From: Planctomycetota bacterium
GTDB lineage: Bacteria > Planctomycetota > B15-G4
Length of the DNA stretch: 64,000 nucleotides
Reading direction: 5' to 3'
Assembly: GCA_029259695.1 (NCBI GenBank)
Contig: JAJDEQ010000132.1
Coordinates: 17,397-81,396, forward strand
Position numbers and translations under genes: made by a program
Notes under the pieces: generated by a model
Told to the model about the DNA's origin: nothing
What the model saw: only the letters and a program-made list of their open reading frames with translations
Database searches by the model: none
Shown here: positions 9,296 to 17,704 of the stretch, piece after piece
Numbering within the stretch: position 1 is the stretch's first letter
How the letters are laid out: every line of letters begins with the position of its first letter

Positions 9296-10057
9296 TCAGG
9301 GCAGCCGTTCGTAGGTCGCCGGATCCGCTTCGAGGACGGTCAACTCGCCGTGTTGGACCACGCGCCCGGTGATCCGCAGCGGCTCGGCGATCATGTCGAG
9401 CACACGCCCGTTGACCGGGCCGCCGTCGGTGTCCGTGAGGGTCAGGTAGCGCACCCCGGCGGCGTCACGCACCACGAGCACCGGGGGAATGCCGCCGCTG
9501 ATGCAGCGCACGGCGCAGGCCCGGTGCGGCTTGAGGTGGCCGGGGTTCATGACACCGAGGAAGCACTTGCTGTCCACGATCTCGCCCTCGAATGTCTGCA
9601 GCCCCCGGTCGACGGGCGCCGGGGGCGTCCAGGCGGCGTCGCCCCCCACGGGGCTCACGCTGCCGGCGACGACCTCGAGCATGGTCTGGTCATCCCGGCG
9701 AACCAGGGTCCCGGTGAGCGTCACCCGCTGACCGTCGAAGCCGGCCACCAGGGCGTCGGCACCGAACTTGAACTCGGCCACCAGGGCGAAGCGACGCTGA
9801 GTCGGCGCCGCGGGCAAGGCGTCCTCCCCTTCGAACCACAGCGCCTGGTACGGCATGGTCGTGAGCCAGCCCTCGTAGGCGCGCGGTTGTCCGTACTCGA
9901 ACGTGACCGGCGGCAGCGTGCGTTGCGAGGCGGCGCTGAGTGCGCCCACCACCGCGGCGGCGAGCAGCAACAGCAGCACGCGCCGGCGCACGGGGCGCGT
10001 GAGCCCCGCCGGGTGTGCGTCGAGATAGCCCACGAAGAAGTCGTCGGCGGCGCTCAT
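9296..10057 (-). CDS. membrane-anchored protein with a KC...HRxCA..CI cysteine motif, last gene of the Rieske operon
   Basis: A 253-residue protein with one N-terminal membrane segment (RRRVLLLLLAAAVVGAL). The middle region may form OB-like beta strands (RVTLTGTLVRRDDQTMLEV). The conserved-looking part is DSKCFLGVMNPG, then HRACAVRCISGGIPP, in which three cysteines and a histidine could bind a metal, haem or cluster. No named family is recognised. Its ATG overlaps the stop of the upstream FRD/Rieske gene by 4 bp, so it is translationally coupled and probably works with that redox protein. Confidence 0.8.
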   Translation of the reverse strand: MSAADDFFVGYLDAHPAGLTRPVRRRVLLLLLAAAVVGALSAASQRTLPPVTFEYGQPRAYEGWLTTMPYQALWFEGEDALPAAPTQRRFALVAEFKFGADALVAGFDGQRVTLTGTLVRRDDQTMLEVVAGSVSPVGGDAAWTPPAPVDRGLQTFEGEIVDSKCFLGVMNPGHLKPHRACAVRCISGGIPPVLVVRDAAGVRYLTLTDTDGGPVNGRVLDMIAEPLRITGRVVQHGELTVLEADPATYERLP

Positions 10058-11154
10058 GACCCGGCTCCAACGGCGTCGCCGATGATCGCCGGCTCGAGTT
10101 CGGTGCCCGGCGGGCGCGGCCTGGGGTCGATCAGCACGTGACCGTCCTCCACGCGCACGGCGAAGGTCGGCACGCGCTCGTCGAAGGGCGGCGGTGAGCG
10201 ACCGGACGCGGGCAGGTACTGGTAGCCGTGCCAGGGGCAGGTGATGCAGCCGTCGATCACCCGTCCCTCGCCCAGCGGACCGTTCTGGTGCTGACACGCG
10301 TTGGAGACCGCGGCCACGCGGCCGTCCCAGCGGAAGACCGCCACCCGCTCGCCCGCGAGGCACGTGATGTGTGCCCGGCCTTCGGGGATCGAGTCCACGG
10401 GGCACACCGCGACCCAGCAGTCGTCGGCGCTCTGATCGGCCGCGACGCCGTGGGGCACGGAGACCCGATCACCTGCAGCGGCGTGCGGTACGTCGGCCGG
10501 CGCCTCGCGCAGCGCCGCGATCACGTGCAGCAGCGTCACCAGCAGCAGGCCGGCGCCGGTGAGTCCTGCCAGGACAGCGCTGGTCTCGGCTTGCAGCGCG
10601 CCCAGGGCCACGTGCATCACCAGCAGCCCGTAGGCCACGTACACGAGCATGTGCAGCGCCTTCCACACCGGGGGCGTCAGGTTGGCGAGCCAGAAGTCGT
10701 GACTGGTGGCGGCCATGAGCAACAGGATCCCGAACGCCGCCAGGCCGAGGGGCTGGAACGGGAACTGACTCAGGCTGTCGATGCGCGCGTTGGCCGAGAG
10801 GATGCTCGTGAGCGGATCGACGTCACCGAACGCGTGGTAGACGACGACCGCCAGCACGGCGTGCAGCAGACCCAGCACGAACATGGCCACGCCCAGGTGC
10901 CGGCGGTTGTACAGCAGCGGCAGCCAGCGCCGATCCAGGCGGCACAGCGGACCGATGACGAGCACCACGTGCAGCAGCACGAAGGCGCCGGTTCCGAACG
11001 CACGCATGAGCATGATCTCGGCGCTCATGTCCGGGTTGGTCGTCGCCGTCGCGCCCACGAACAGCGCGAGGAAGAGCAGCACCCCCAGGACCAGCGTGCG
11101 GTCGTAGACCTTCTTGGTCCGGTTCCAGCCCACGGCGCGGTAGCTGTGTGCCAT
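10054..11154 (-). CDS. ferric-reductase-like transmembrane protein fused to a Rieske [2Fe-2S] domain
   Basis: A 366-residue protein. Residues about 20-215 form a ferric-reductase/MsrQ-like membrane domain with histidines inside helices (LLHVVLVIG, RRHLGVAMFVLGLLHAV, WKALHMLVYVAYG) that could carry haem b. Residues about 245-345 are a Rieske domain with C287-x-H289 (NACQHQNGPLG) and C306-x2-H309 (CITCPWHGYQY). The fusion suggests electron transfer between a membrane haem pair and a [2Fe-2S] centre. The start is the ATG at 11154, which overlaps the stop of the 31-codon gene; the gene itself overlaps the next start. Electron donor and acceptor are unknown. Confidence 0.88.
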   Translation of the reverse strand: MAHSYRAVGWNRTKKVYDRTLVLGVLLFLALFVGATATTNPDMSAEIMLMRAFGTGAFVLLHVVLVIGPLCRLDRRWLPLLYNRRHLGVAMFVLGLLHAVLAVVVYHAFGDVDPLTSILSANARIDSLSQFPFQPLGLAAFGILLLMAATSHDFWLANLTPPVWKALHMLVYVAYGLLVMHVALGALQAETSAVLAGLTGAGLLLVTLLHVIAALREAPADVPHAAAGDRVSVPHGVAADQSADDCWVAVCPVDSIPEGRAHITCLAGERVAVFRWDGRVAAVSNACQHQNGPLGEGRVIDGCITCPWHGYQYLPASGRSPPPFDERVPTFAVRVEDGHVLIDPRPRPPGTELEPAIIGDAVGAGS

Positions 11155-11249
11155 CAGCGAGCCCACATCGCGGCGGCGAAGCCCAAGGGGATCAGCACGG
11201 CCAGCAACAGCCACACGCGCAGGTGACGACGGCGCAGGCGGCGGATCAT
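11154..11249 (-). CDS. 31-residue single-pass membrane microprotein in the Rieske operon
   Basis: A short gene of 31 codons: a basic N-terminus (MIRRLRRRHLR) followed by one hydrophobic helix (VWLLLAVLIPLGFAAAMWA). Its ATG overlaps the upstream stop and its stop overlaps the start of the FRD/Rieske gene, both by ATGA. Tight double coupling in an operon of redox membrane proteins makes it likely to be a real small subunit, but no family is recognised. Confidence 0.6.
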   Translation of the reverse strand: MIRRLRRRHLRVWLLLAVLIPLGFAAAMWAR

Positions 11250-11524
11250 GCGCCGTCGTCCACGTGCTGCGCGGCAGCGGCCGCGCGATGGGCGCTGCGC
11301 TCCTGAGGTGGATGCCGTTGCCCGCTCAACCAGCGCCGCGCCATGAGCGGCCACAAGAGCGCGCACCCGGGCAGGATCGCGAGGCGGAAACCGAGCGTGC
11401 CCTCCGCCGCCAGCGGGTCGACTCGCCTGACGCCGAGGCTCACGAACAGCACCGCGAACAGCAGCCCCACCAGCCCGTAGGCCAGCACGGCCCGGGAGAC
11501 CCACCACGCGACGTCGACGCTCAT
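11246..11524 (-). CDS. small membrane protein, first gene of the Rieske operon
   Basis: A protein of 92 residues with two hydrophobic segments (VSRAVLAYGLVGLLFAVLFV and LAILPGCALLWPLMARRWL) and a polar, His-rich tail. The start is the ATG at 11524, preceded by a strong AGGAGG site; an upstream extension lacks such a site. It overlaps the microprotein gene by 4 bp and opens a four-gene minus-strand operon. No family is recognised; a structural subunit of the membrane redox complex is possible. Confidence 0.75.
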   Translation of the reverse strand: MSVDVAWWVSRAVLAYGLVGLLFAVLFVSLGVRRVDPLAAEGTLGFRLAILPGCALLWPLMARRWLSGQRHPPQERSAHRAAAAAQHVDDGA

Positions 11525-12019
11525 CGATCCTCCTGAGGGACACGCGGCTCCCGGGGACACACGCGCCGTCGGCACGAGGCCTCTGCCCGCACGCGCTCGT
11601 GCCCCGGCAGCCCGTCAGCGCCCGGGACACCCCGGCGAGCATGCGCGCCGGCACGAGCGAATGCGAGTCCGATGCCGGCGCCCCGCAGCGGTCACACCGT
11701 CACCGATCGTGACCTCGGCAGGCCCCAGCGATCAGACCGTCACCGATCGCGACCTCGGCGGCCCGGCGATCAGACCGTCACCGATCGTGACTTCGGCAGG
11801 CCCCGGCGATCAGACCGCCACTGATCGTGACCTCGGCAGCCCGACCGGCGTCCAACGCAGCCGACGGCCGTGGCTCGCCCCGGGAGCGACACAGGATGGT
11901 GTCGCCACCCGCACGACGCCATGATCCGGGTCCCGGTCGGGCGGGGGCCGTCGCTCGCGCCACCGGCACGTCCCCAGTCCGCCGCCTGCCCCACCCACCG
12001 CCGTCGGGAACCCGTTTCC
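11525..12019. promoter_or_regulatory. divergent intergenic region between two Rieske-protein units
   Basis: This 495-bp gap separates the minus-strand Rieske operon from the plus-strand Rieske/GltS gene, so it must carry promoters for both. Its main content is a tandem repeat array at 11696-11846 (listed separately). I see no convincing sigma-70 boxes and no gene. Confidence 0.5.
11696..11846. repeat. four tandem copies of a ~40-bp repeat containing GTCAC-N5-GTGAC
   Basis: Copies start at 11696, 11736, 11774 and 11814 with spacings of 40, 38 and 40 bp; the last copy is cut short. Each holds ACCGTCACCGATCGTGACCT or a near variant followed by CGGCAGGCCC and GCGATCAG. GTCAC and GTGAC are inverted half-sites spaced by CGATC. 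Copy 1 (11699-11713) and copy 3 keep both half-sites exactly; copies 2 and 4 have one or two changes. The position between divergent genes suggests an operator array for a dimeric regulator, but this is inferred. Confidence 0.75.
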
Positions 12020-13636
12020 ATGCGCAAGGTCGAGATCGCCCAGTGGTCCCAGCTCGCGGACCGCAGCCTCACGCACGCGCTGGTCGAAGACGTGGACCTC
12101 GTGGTCGTGCGCTACGACGACGAGGTCTCGGTGCTCTTCGGGCGCTGCCACCACCGCGGGGCACTGCTCGCCGACGGGCACGTGCAGGGCGACGACCTGA
12201 TCTGCGGCGTGCACGACTGGGACTACCGCTTCCGCACCGGAGTGAGCGCCTACAACAACGCGGAGAAGCTGCACAAGTTCAGCTCCTGGATCGAAGACGG
12301 CGCGGTGCGCGTGGACGCCGACGAGATCGCCGCGTGGCGCACGGACAACCCCCAGCCCTTCGACCGCGACGCCTACCAGGGCGCATTCCAGGACGTGCAC
12401 GGCACGGTCGAGGAACCCCACGTGCGCCTGATCCACGAACTGGCGGCCCACGGCCTGTCCAAGGTGGGGCACCACGGCCCCGCCGCGGCCATGGGTGTGC
12501 CGCGCACCGAGTTGCCCGGTTGGGACGACCTGCAGTTCGTCACGGCCCAGCTCGCGCGCATGCCCCAGCTCGACGACGTCCCGGTGGGCACCGACGTCAC
12601 CATCGGGCCCCGGGCCGCCAAGCCGCTGCGCCTGAAACTGCCGCTGTTCGTGTCGGACATGAGCTTCGGTGCGCTCTCGGCCGAAGCCAAGGTCGCCCTG
12701 GCCCGCGGCGCCGAGCGCGCCGGCACCGGGATCTGCTCCGGGGAGGGCGGCATGCTGCCCGACGAACAGGCCAGCAACTCGCGCTACTTCTACGAGCTGG
12801 CATCGGCGCGCTTCGGCTTCTCGATGGAGAAGGTGGCGCGCTGCCAGGCGTTCCACTTCAAGGGCGGTCAGGGCGCCAAGACCGGCACGGGTGGACACCT
12901 GCCCGGCGAGAAGGTGCGGGGACGCATCGCCGAAGTGCGCGGCATCCCCCCCGGGCAACCCGCCATCTCCCCGGCGCGCTTCCCCGAGTGGACGACCATC
13001 GGTCAGTTCCGGGAGTTCGCCGACGAAGTGCGCGAGGCCACCGGCGGTATTCCCATCGGCTTCAAGCTCTCGGCCCAGCACATCGAGCAGGACCTCGATG
13101 CCGCCCTGCAAGCCGGCGTCGACTACGTGATCCTCGACGGTCGCGGCGGCGGCACCGGTGCGGCCCCCACCCTGTTCCGCGACAACATCTCGGTGCCCAC
13201 GATCCCCGCCCTGGCCCGGGCGCGGCGACACCTGGACTCGTGCGGCGCGACCGACGTGACGCTGGTCATCACCGGCGGGCTGCGCACACCGGCGGACTTC
13301 GCCAAGGCCCTGGCCCTGGGCGCCGACGCCGTCGCCGTGTCCAACGCGGCGATCCAGGCCATCGGCTGTCTGGGCATGCGCGCGTGCCACACGAACAACT
13401 GCCCGGTGGGCATCGCCACGCAGAAGCCGCACCTGCGCGCGCGGCTCGAGATCGAACGGGCCGCCGAGCGCCTGGAGCGCTTCTTCACGTCATGCGCCGG
13501 ACTCATGTCGGTCCTGGCCCGCGCCTGCGGCCACACCCACCTGGACCAGTTCACCCGCGACGACCTGACCACCTGGAAGCGCGAGATGGCCGACCTCAGC
13601 GGCGTGGCCTACGGCGGCGTGGGCTCGCCGTCCTGA
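12020..13636 (+). CDS. Rieske domain fused to FMN-binding glutamate-synthase (GltS-like) domain
   Basis: A 538-residue protein from the ATG at 12020 (MRKVEIAQWSQL); the frame runs further upstream but through the intergenic repeat array. Residues about 1-105 form a Rieske-type domain with C43-x-H45 (GRCHHRGALL) and C62-x2-H65 (CGVHDW). Residues about 180-530 match the FMN/TIM-barrel domain of glutamate synthase: LFVSDMSFGALSAEAK, CSGEGGML, FKGGQGAKTGTGG, YVILDGRGGGTGAAP and CHTNNCPVGIATQ, the latter like the 3Fe-4S loop. There is no glutaminase domain, so ammonia or another donor is likely. It is divergent from the FRD/Rieske operon across the repeat array. Confidence 0.92.
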   Translation: MRKVEIAQWSQLADRSLTHALVEDVDLVVVRYDDEVSVLFGRCHHRGALLADGHVQGDDLICGVHDWDYRFRTGVSAYNNAEKLHKFSSWIEDGAVRVDADEIAAWRTDNPQPFDRDAYQGAFQDVHGTVEEPHVRLIHELAAHGLSKVGHHGPAAAMGVPRTELPGWDDLQFVTAQLARMPQLDDVPVGTDVTIGPRAAKPLRLKLPLFVSDMSFGALSAEAKVALARGAERAGTGICSGEGGMLPDEQASNSRYFYELASARFGFSMEKVARCQAFHFKGGQGAKTGTGGHLPGEKVRGRIAEVRGIPPGQPAISPARFPEWTTIGQFREFADEVREATGGIPIGFKLSAQHIEQDLDAALQAGVDYVILDGRGGGTGAAPTLFRDNISVPTIPALARARRHLDSCGATDVTLVITGGLRTPADFAKALALGADAVAVSNAAIQAIGCLGMRACHTNNCPVGIATQKPHLRARLEIERAAERLERFFTSCAGLMSVLARACGHTHLDQFTRDDLTTWKREMADLSGVAYGGVGSPS

Positions 13637-13637
13637 G

Positions 13638-13690
13638 CCCCCGTGCCCCGTGCCCGTGCCCGTGCCCGCGCCCCGCCGCCCCGCCGCCAC
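13638..13690. repeat. C/G-rich simple repeat (CCCGTG units)
   Basis: The short gap between two convergent genes is made almost entirely of CCCGTG/CCCGCG and CCGCC units. It may be slippage-prone; no function is seen. Confidence 0.7.
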
Positions 13691-13696
13691 CGCGCC

Positions 13697-15199
13697 TCAC
13701 CGCAGCAGGTACTGGTACTGACCGTCCTGTGCGTGGGGCGTGTACGCATCGAACGCCGCCTGCACGATGGTCGTGAGCGGACGCGCCAACTCACCGTGCT
13801 CGTCGAGCAAGGGTGTGTCGCGCGTGAGCCCGCGCGGCATGAGCACCACGTCGAAGTGCTGCTCGCGCAGCAGCTCGAGCATGGGCTCGACGGCCAGCAC
13901 GCCCTCGTTCCAGAGGATGCGGTAGAGCAGCGTGTCGTTGACGTAGCTGTGCTGCTGGATGCTGTAGGTGTGGATCGGCGTCCACAGGTTGAGCACCCGG
14001 GCCTCGTCACCCGCCATCGCGACGATGTCGGCCCGCATCTCGTCGTCGACCGCCTGGCGCCGCGGACGGCGAAGGGCATCGGTCACGGCGTAGTCCGTCG
14101 GCACGGCGATGAACAGGTCGACACACGCGAGGACGACGAGCAGCAGCGCGGCGGCGCCGCGCCACGTCCGCGTGAGCTGTTCGTTCGAGCTGCGTCCCGC
14201 CGCGGCGGCCAGCGCCAGCAGGCTCGCGGCCACAGGTTCGATGAAGTACGTGGTCCACGAACCGAGCTTGGGCACGGTCAGCGCGAACACACCCCAGGCG
14301 AACACGGCGTAGAGCAGGAACGGGCAGGCGAACGGGCGACGCCTGATGAGAGCGCCGAACGCCAGCAGCGCCAGCAATGCGCTCGTCCCCCACAACAGGG
14401 GCTGACGGTATCCGGCGGCCAGGACCCGGGCCGCCTGACCCCAGGCGAACGGATTGCGCGGCGCCACGAGGGTGCAGAACCAGAAGGACGAGCCGTAGGC
14501 CCAACTCGCCAGCCAGGCGAGCAGTGCGACACCCGTGGCGAACACACCGGCGAACGCGAGCACGGGCCCCCAGCGTCTCGTGCGCACCCCGCATGCGAGC
14601 AGCGCCAGGCCGCATGCCGCAATGCCCGCTACCGTGGATTGCTTGGTGGCCACCGCGGCCAGGCACAGCACGGCCGCGAGCGCACAGCGCCACAGCCCAG
14701 CGGAGCGCTCGCGAGCCGGCCCCGCCACGGCGAGCAACGCCCAGGCCGAGCAGGCGATGGCGAGGGTGTCGTTCTTCACCAACACCGCATTCCCGGCCAC
14801 CGGCCAGTGGAGCAGCAACAGGCCGGCCCCCAGCACGGGCACCCACCAGCCGGCGCGCGGCCGCAGCGCGAAGAACGCCGCCACCACGAGCGCGAGGGCC
14901 CCCAGGGCGATCACCCGGCCCGCCAGGAAGACGTCGTCCAGCAGGGCGTGAAGGGCCCCAACGGCCTGCAGGTAGAGCGGCGTGTACATGCACAGCACGA
15001 ACGGCGCGCCGCCGTAACGCGCCTCGTCGTACGGGTGACGGCCGGCGGCGAACTCGAGCGCCGCGGCGGCCAGCGGTGTCTCGTACGCCAGGTCGAAGGG
15101 CGCGTCGAGCTGAGCGTCGACGACGTGTCCGACGCGCACCAGGGATGCGACCGCGACGAACAGCGCGCAAGCGGTGAAGAGTCGTGTCCGCATCGGCAT
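13697..15199 (-). CDS. polytopic membrane protein, glycosyltransferase (GT39/GT87)-like
   Basis: A protein of 500 residues from the ATG at 15199 (MPMRTRLFTACALFV); the long upstream frame is not protein-like. It has about ten hydrophobic helices and a C-terminal soluble part of about 130 residues. After the first helix an extracellular loop has DAQLDAPFDLAYETPLA and HPYDEARYGG, with acidic residues as in polyprenyl-phosphate-dependent glycosyltransferases. The C-terminal tail (HFDVVLMPRGLTRDTPLL) resembles the soluble tails of such proteins. The family call is from topology. It converges on the Rieske/GltS gene and is divergent from the beta-helix gene. Confidence 0.7.
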   Translation of the reverse strand: MPMRTRLFTACALFVAVASLVRVGHVVDAQLDAPFDLAYETPLAAAALEFAAGRHPYDEARYGGAPFVLCMYTPLYLQAVGALHALLDDVFLAGRVIALGALALVVAAFFALRPRAGWWVPVLGAGLLLLHWPVAGNAVLVKNDTLAIACSAWALLAVAGPARERSAGLWRCALAAVLCLAAVATKQSTVAGIAACGLALLACGVRTRRWGPVLAFAGVFATGVALLAWLASWAYGSSFWFCTLVAPRNPFAWGQAARVLAAGYRQPLLWGTSALLALLAFGALIRRRPFACPFLLYAVFAWGVFALTVPKLGSWTTYFIEPVAASLLALAAAAGRSSNEQLTRTWRGAAALLLVVLACVDLFIAVPTDYAVTDALRRPRRQAVDDEMRADIVAMAGDEARVLNLWTPIHTYSIQQHSYVNDTLLYRILWNEGVLAVEPMLELLREQHFDVVLMPRGLTRDTPLLDEHGELARPLTTIVQAAFDAYTPHAQDGQYQYLLR

Positions 15200-15455
15200 G
15201 GATAGGGCGCGGATCGTAGCATCCGCGCTGCCCCGCTTCGCGCTGTGACACGAACGCATTCGTCCGTGCAGTGCCGCATCGGTCCCGCCGCCCGTGCGAT
15301 CTGAGCACGGCCGACGTACGGCCAGGAGCCCATGGGCCCGGCAGCACAACTCGCGTGAAATGACCCGCGGACCCGGCAACGCGGGCACCGGCCGGCCCGG
15401 CAATACGGGCGTCGAGCCAAGAGCACCAGGCACACGATCGATCGAGGACGCGGCG

Positions 15456-17498
15456 ATGACCACAGCAGACATGCGCTCACCCCAGGAGTCGGGCCCTCGC
15501 GAGACCGCGAGCACGCTGCCTCGGTGGCTGCTGGCCACGCTCCTCGCAACACCCCTCTGGGCCGTACCCGCTGCGGCCCAGACCACCTGGTACGTGGACG
15601 GCGACGCCACCGCCGGCGCCGACGACGGCACGAGCTGGAGCGACGCCTACCTGCTGCTGCAGGACGCGCTTGCCGTGGCCGCGGACGGTGACTTCGTGCG
15701 CGTGGCCGAGGGCACCTACGTGCCCACCACCGGCAGCGACCGCGGCGCGTCGTTCGAAGTGGCCGAGGGCGTGACCCTGCGCGGCGCCTACGCCGGCCTC
15801 GGCGCACCCAACCCCGACGCCCGCAGCACGACGCTCTACCCCACCGTGCTCAGCGGTGACCTGCTGGGCGACGACGGGCCCGCCTTCGCCAACCGCGGCG
15901 ACAACACCTACCGGTTGCTGGTGATGGAGAACATCGAGGAACCCGTGGTCATCGATGGTGTGACGCTGCGGGCCGGGGAGGCGAACGGTCCCGGCAGTGA
16001 CTCGGAAGGAGCGGCCGTGAGCGCCGGCAGCGTCGAGCCCTTGTCGCTGGTCGACTGCATCCTGGAAGACAACCGGGGCACGGGGCAGGCGGGCGTCATC
16101 AACGTCGGGGTGAGCGGCACCTTCAACCTCTCCCGCTGTGAAGTGCGCGGCAACTCCGCACTGGGAGTGGTCCACGCTGAAGTGGCCTTCGACGACTGCG
16201 TCTTCCAGGACAACGACCCCGGCTTCCTGGTCGTGATCGGCATCGGGCTGATCAGCGATTGTCGCTTCGAGAACAACGCCGGCGGAGCGCTGGTGGTGCT
16301 CGCCGACGACCCGCTCGCGATGACGAGCGACCCCTCGATCACGCTCAGGCGCTGTGAGTTCGCCGGTAACGACTCCAGCTTGAACGCGGGAGGAGTGTCC
16401 GTCGCGGGCAGCGCGCACATCACCGGCTGTCGCTTCACGGGCAACGCCTCCACGGCTGGTTTCGGCGCCGGCGGCCTCTACGCCGTGCCGGGATCTCCGT
16501 TCCTGGACCCACCATCACTGAGCGTCGAGAACTGTGAGTTCTCCGGCAACTCGAGCGACGACCTCGGTGGTGGCATCTACGTCGACTACACCGGAGCGCC
16601 GGCCGGCACGGCCGACATCTTCAACTGCAGCTTCAGCGCCAACAGCGCCCAGGTCAGCGGAGGCCTGTATGCGGAAGGCGGAACCTCCAGGGTCCGCAAC
16701 TCGATCTTCTGGGGCAACACAGCCACCGGCAGTCCCCTGCCGCCCTTCGACGAGGTCGCGGTCGAGGGCTTCGACGTGGACTTCTCCTGCATCAAGGGAC
16801 TCAACGGGGTCTACCCCGGCCTCGGAAACATCGGCACCAACCCGCTCTTCGCGGACGCAGACGGCGCCGACAACATCACCGGCACCGACGACGACGATCT
16901 GCGTCTCGCCGCGGGTTCGCCCTGCATCGACGCCGGCACCAACCTGCTGCCCAGCGACACCCACGACCTCGACTGCGACGGCGACCTGATCGAACTCCTG
17001 CCCTTCGACCTGGCCACCCTGCTGCGCCGCTTCGACGACCTGGCCACGGTCGACACGGGCGCCGGCTTCGCACCCGTCGTCGACATGGGCGCCCACGAGT
17101 TCGGATCACCCCTCCCCGTCCAACAGTGGGCCGACGTGGGCAACGGCCTCACGGGAACCCACGGGACCCCCGTGCTCACCGGGGCGGGCCCGCTGTGCGC
17201 CAACACGCCGCTGCGCCTGGCGCTGAGCAGCGCGTTGGAGAACTCCGTCGCCTACCTGTGCGTGGGCGTGGCCGACCTCAACGCGCTCTTCAAGGGCGGC
17301 GTGCTCGTGCCCGACATCAACCCGCCGGGCTTCTTCCTGCCCTTGCCCACCGGACCGTTCGGGGTGATCGACATCGTGGACACCTGGCCTTCCGGAATCC
17401 CGTCGGGACTGTTCCTGTACTACCAGTACTGGGTGCAGGACGCGGCCGGCCCCGTCGACTTCGCCGCCTCCAACGCCATGCGTGCCCTGACCCCCTGA
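15456..17498 (+). CDS. secreted parallel beta-helix protein with shared C-terminal domain
   Basis: A 680-residue protein from the ATG at 15456, with a signal peptide (RWLLATLLATPLWAVPAAAQ). The start of the mature protein (TTWYVDGDATAGADDGTSW) is typical of Pmp-like beta-helix proteins. Many repeats follow of the kind CRFENNAGGAL, CEFAGNDSS, CRFTGNAST and CEFSGNSSDD. Near residue 470 there is DADGADNITGTDDDD, perhaps calcium binding. From about base 17127 to the stop it has the same C-terminal domain as the two first genes of the window (GLTGTHGTPVL, FKGGVLVPDINPPGFF, DTWPSGIPSG, AASNAM). It is probably a surface protein with an unknown ligand. Nothing notable lies in the 256 bp upstream. Confidence 0.9.
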   Translation: MTTADMRSPQESGPRETASTLPRWLLATLLATPLWAVPAAAQTTWYVDGDATAGADDGTSWSDAYLLLQDALAVAADGDFVRVAEGTYVPTTGSDRGASFEVAEGVTLRGAYAGLGAPNPDARSTTLYPTVLSGDLLGDDGPAFANRGDNTYRLLVMENIEEPVVIDGVTLRAGEANGPGSDSEGAAVSAGSVEPLSLVDCILEDNRGTGQAGVINVGVSGTFNLSRCEVRGNSALGVVHAEVAFDDCVFQDNDPGFLVVIGIGLISDCRFENNAGGALVVLADDPLAMTSDPSITLRRCEFAGNDSSLNAGGVSVAGSAHITGCRFTGNASTAGFGAGGLYAVPGSPFLDPPSLSVENCEFSGNSSDDLGGGIYVDYTGAPAGTADIFNCSFSANSAQVSGGLYAEGGTSRVRNSIFWGNTATGSPLPPFDEVAVEGFDVDFSCIKGLNGVYPGLGNIGTNPLFADADGADNITGTDDDDLRLAAGSPCIDAGTNLLPSDTHDLDCDGDLIELLPFDLATLLRRFDDLATVDTGAGFAPVVDMGAHEFGSPLPVQQWADVGNGLTGTHGTPVLTGAGPLCANTPLRLALSSALENSVAYLCVGVADLNALFKGGVLVPDINPPGFFLPLPTGPFGVIDIVDTWPSGIPSGLFLYYQYWVQDAAGPVDFAASNAMRALTP

Positions 17499-17704
17499 CC
17501 TGACCCGACGACATGTGCCGCCCCAACGAGGGGGACTGCTTCCGCGACGCGCGCTGACCCGTCGACGGGGCGACGCACGAAAACCGATGGGCACACGACG
17601 GATGGTAGGATCCGCGGCACTCCGCCATGGGCCACCGAATCGTTCCTCACCGCCGCCGCAGACCGCGCACACGCACCGGGCCCGGGCGTTGCAACCGAGG
17701 CCGC

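Noticed and set aside
11696..11846. CRISPR array
   Set aside because: Copies are contiguous without unique spacers, and no cas genes are nearby.
11661..11924. Repeat-encoded peptide frame through the tandem array (TVTDRDLG-like units)
   Set aside because: The repeats change length by 2 bp (38 versus 40), which shifts frame between units, and the position is a divergent promoter gap. Treated as DNA repeats.
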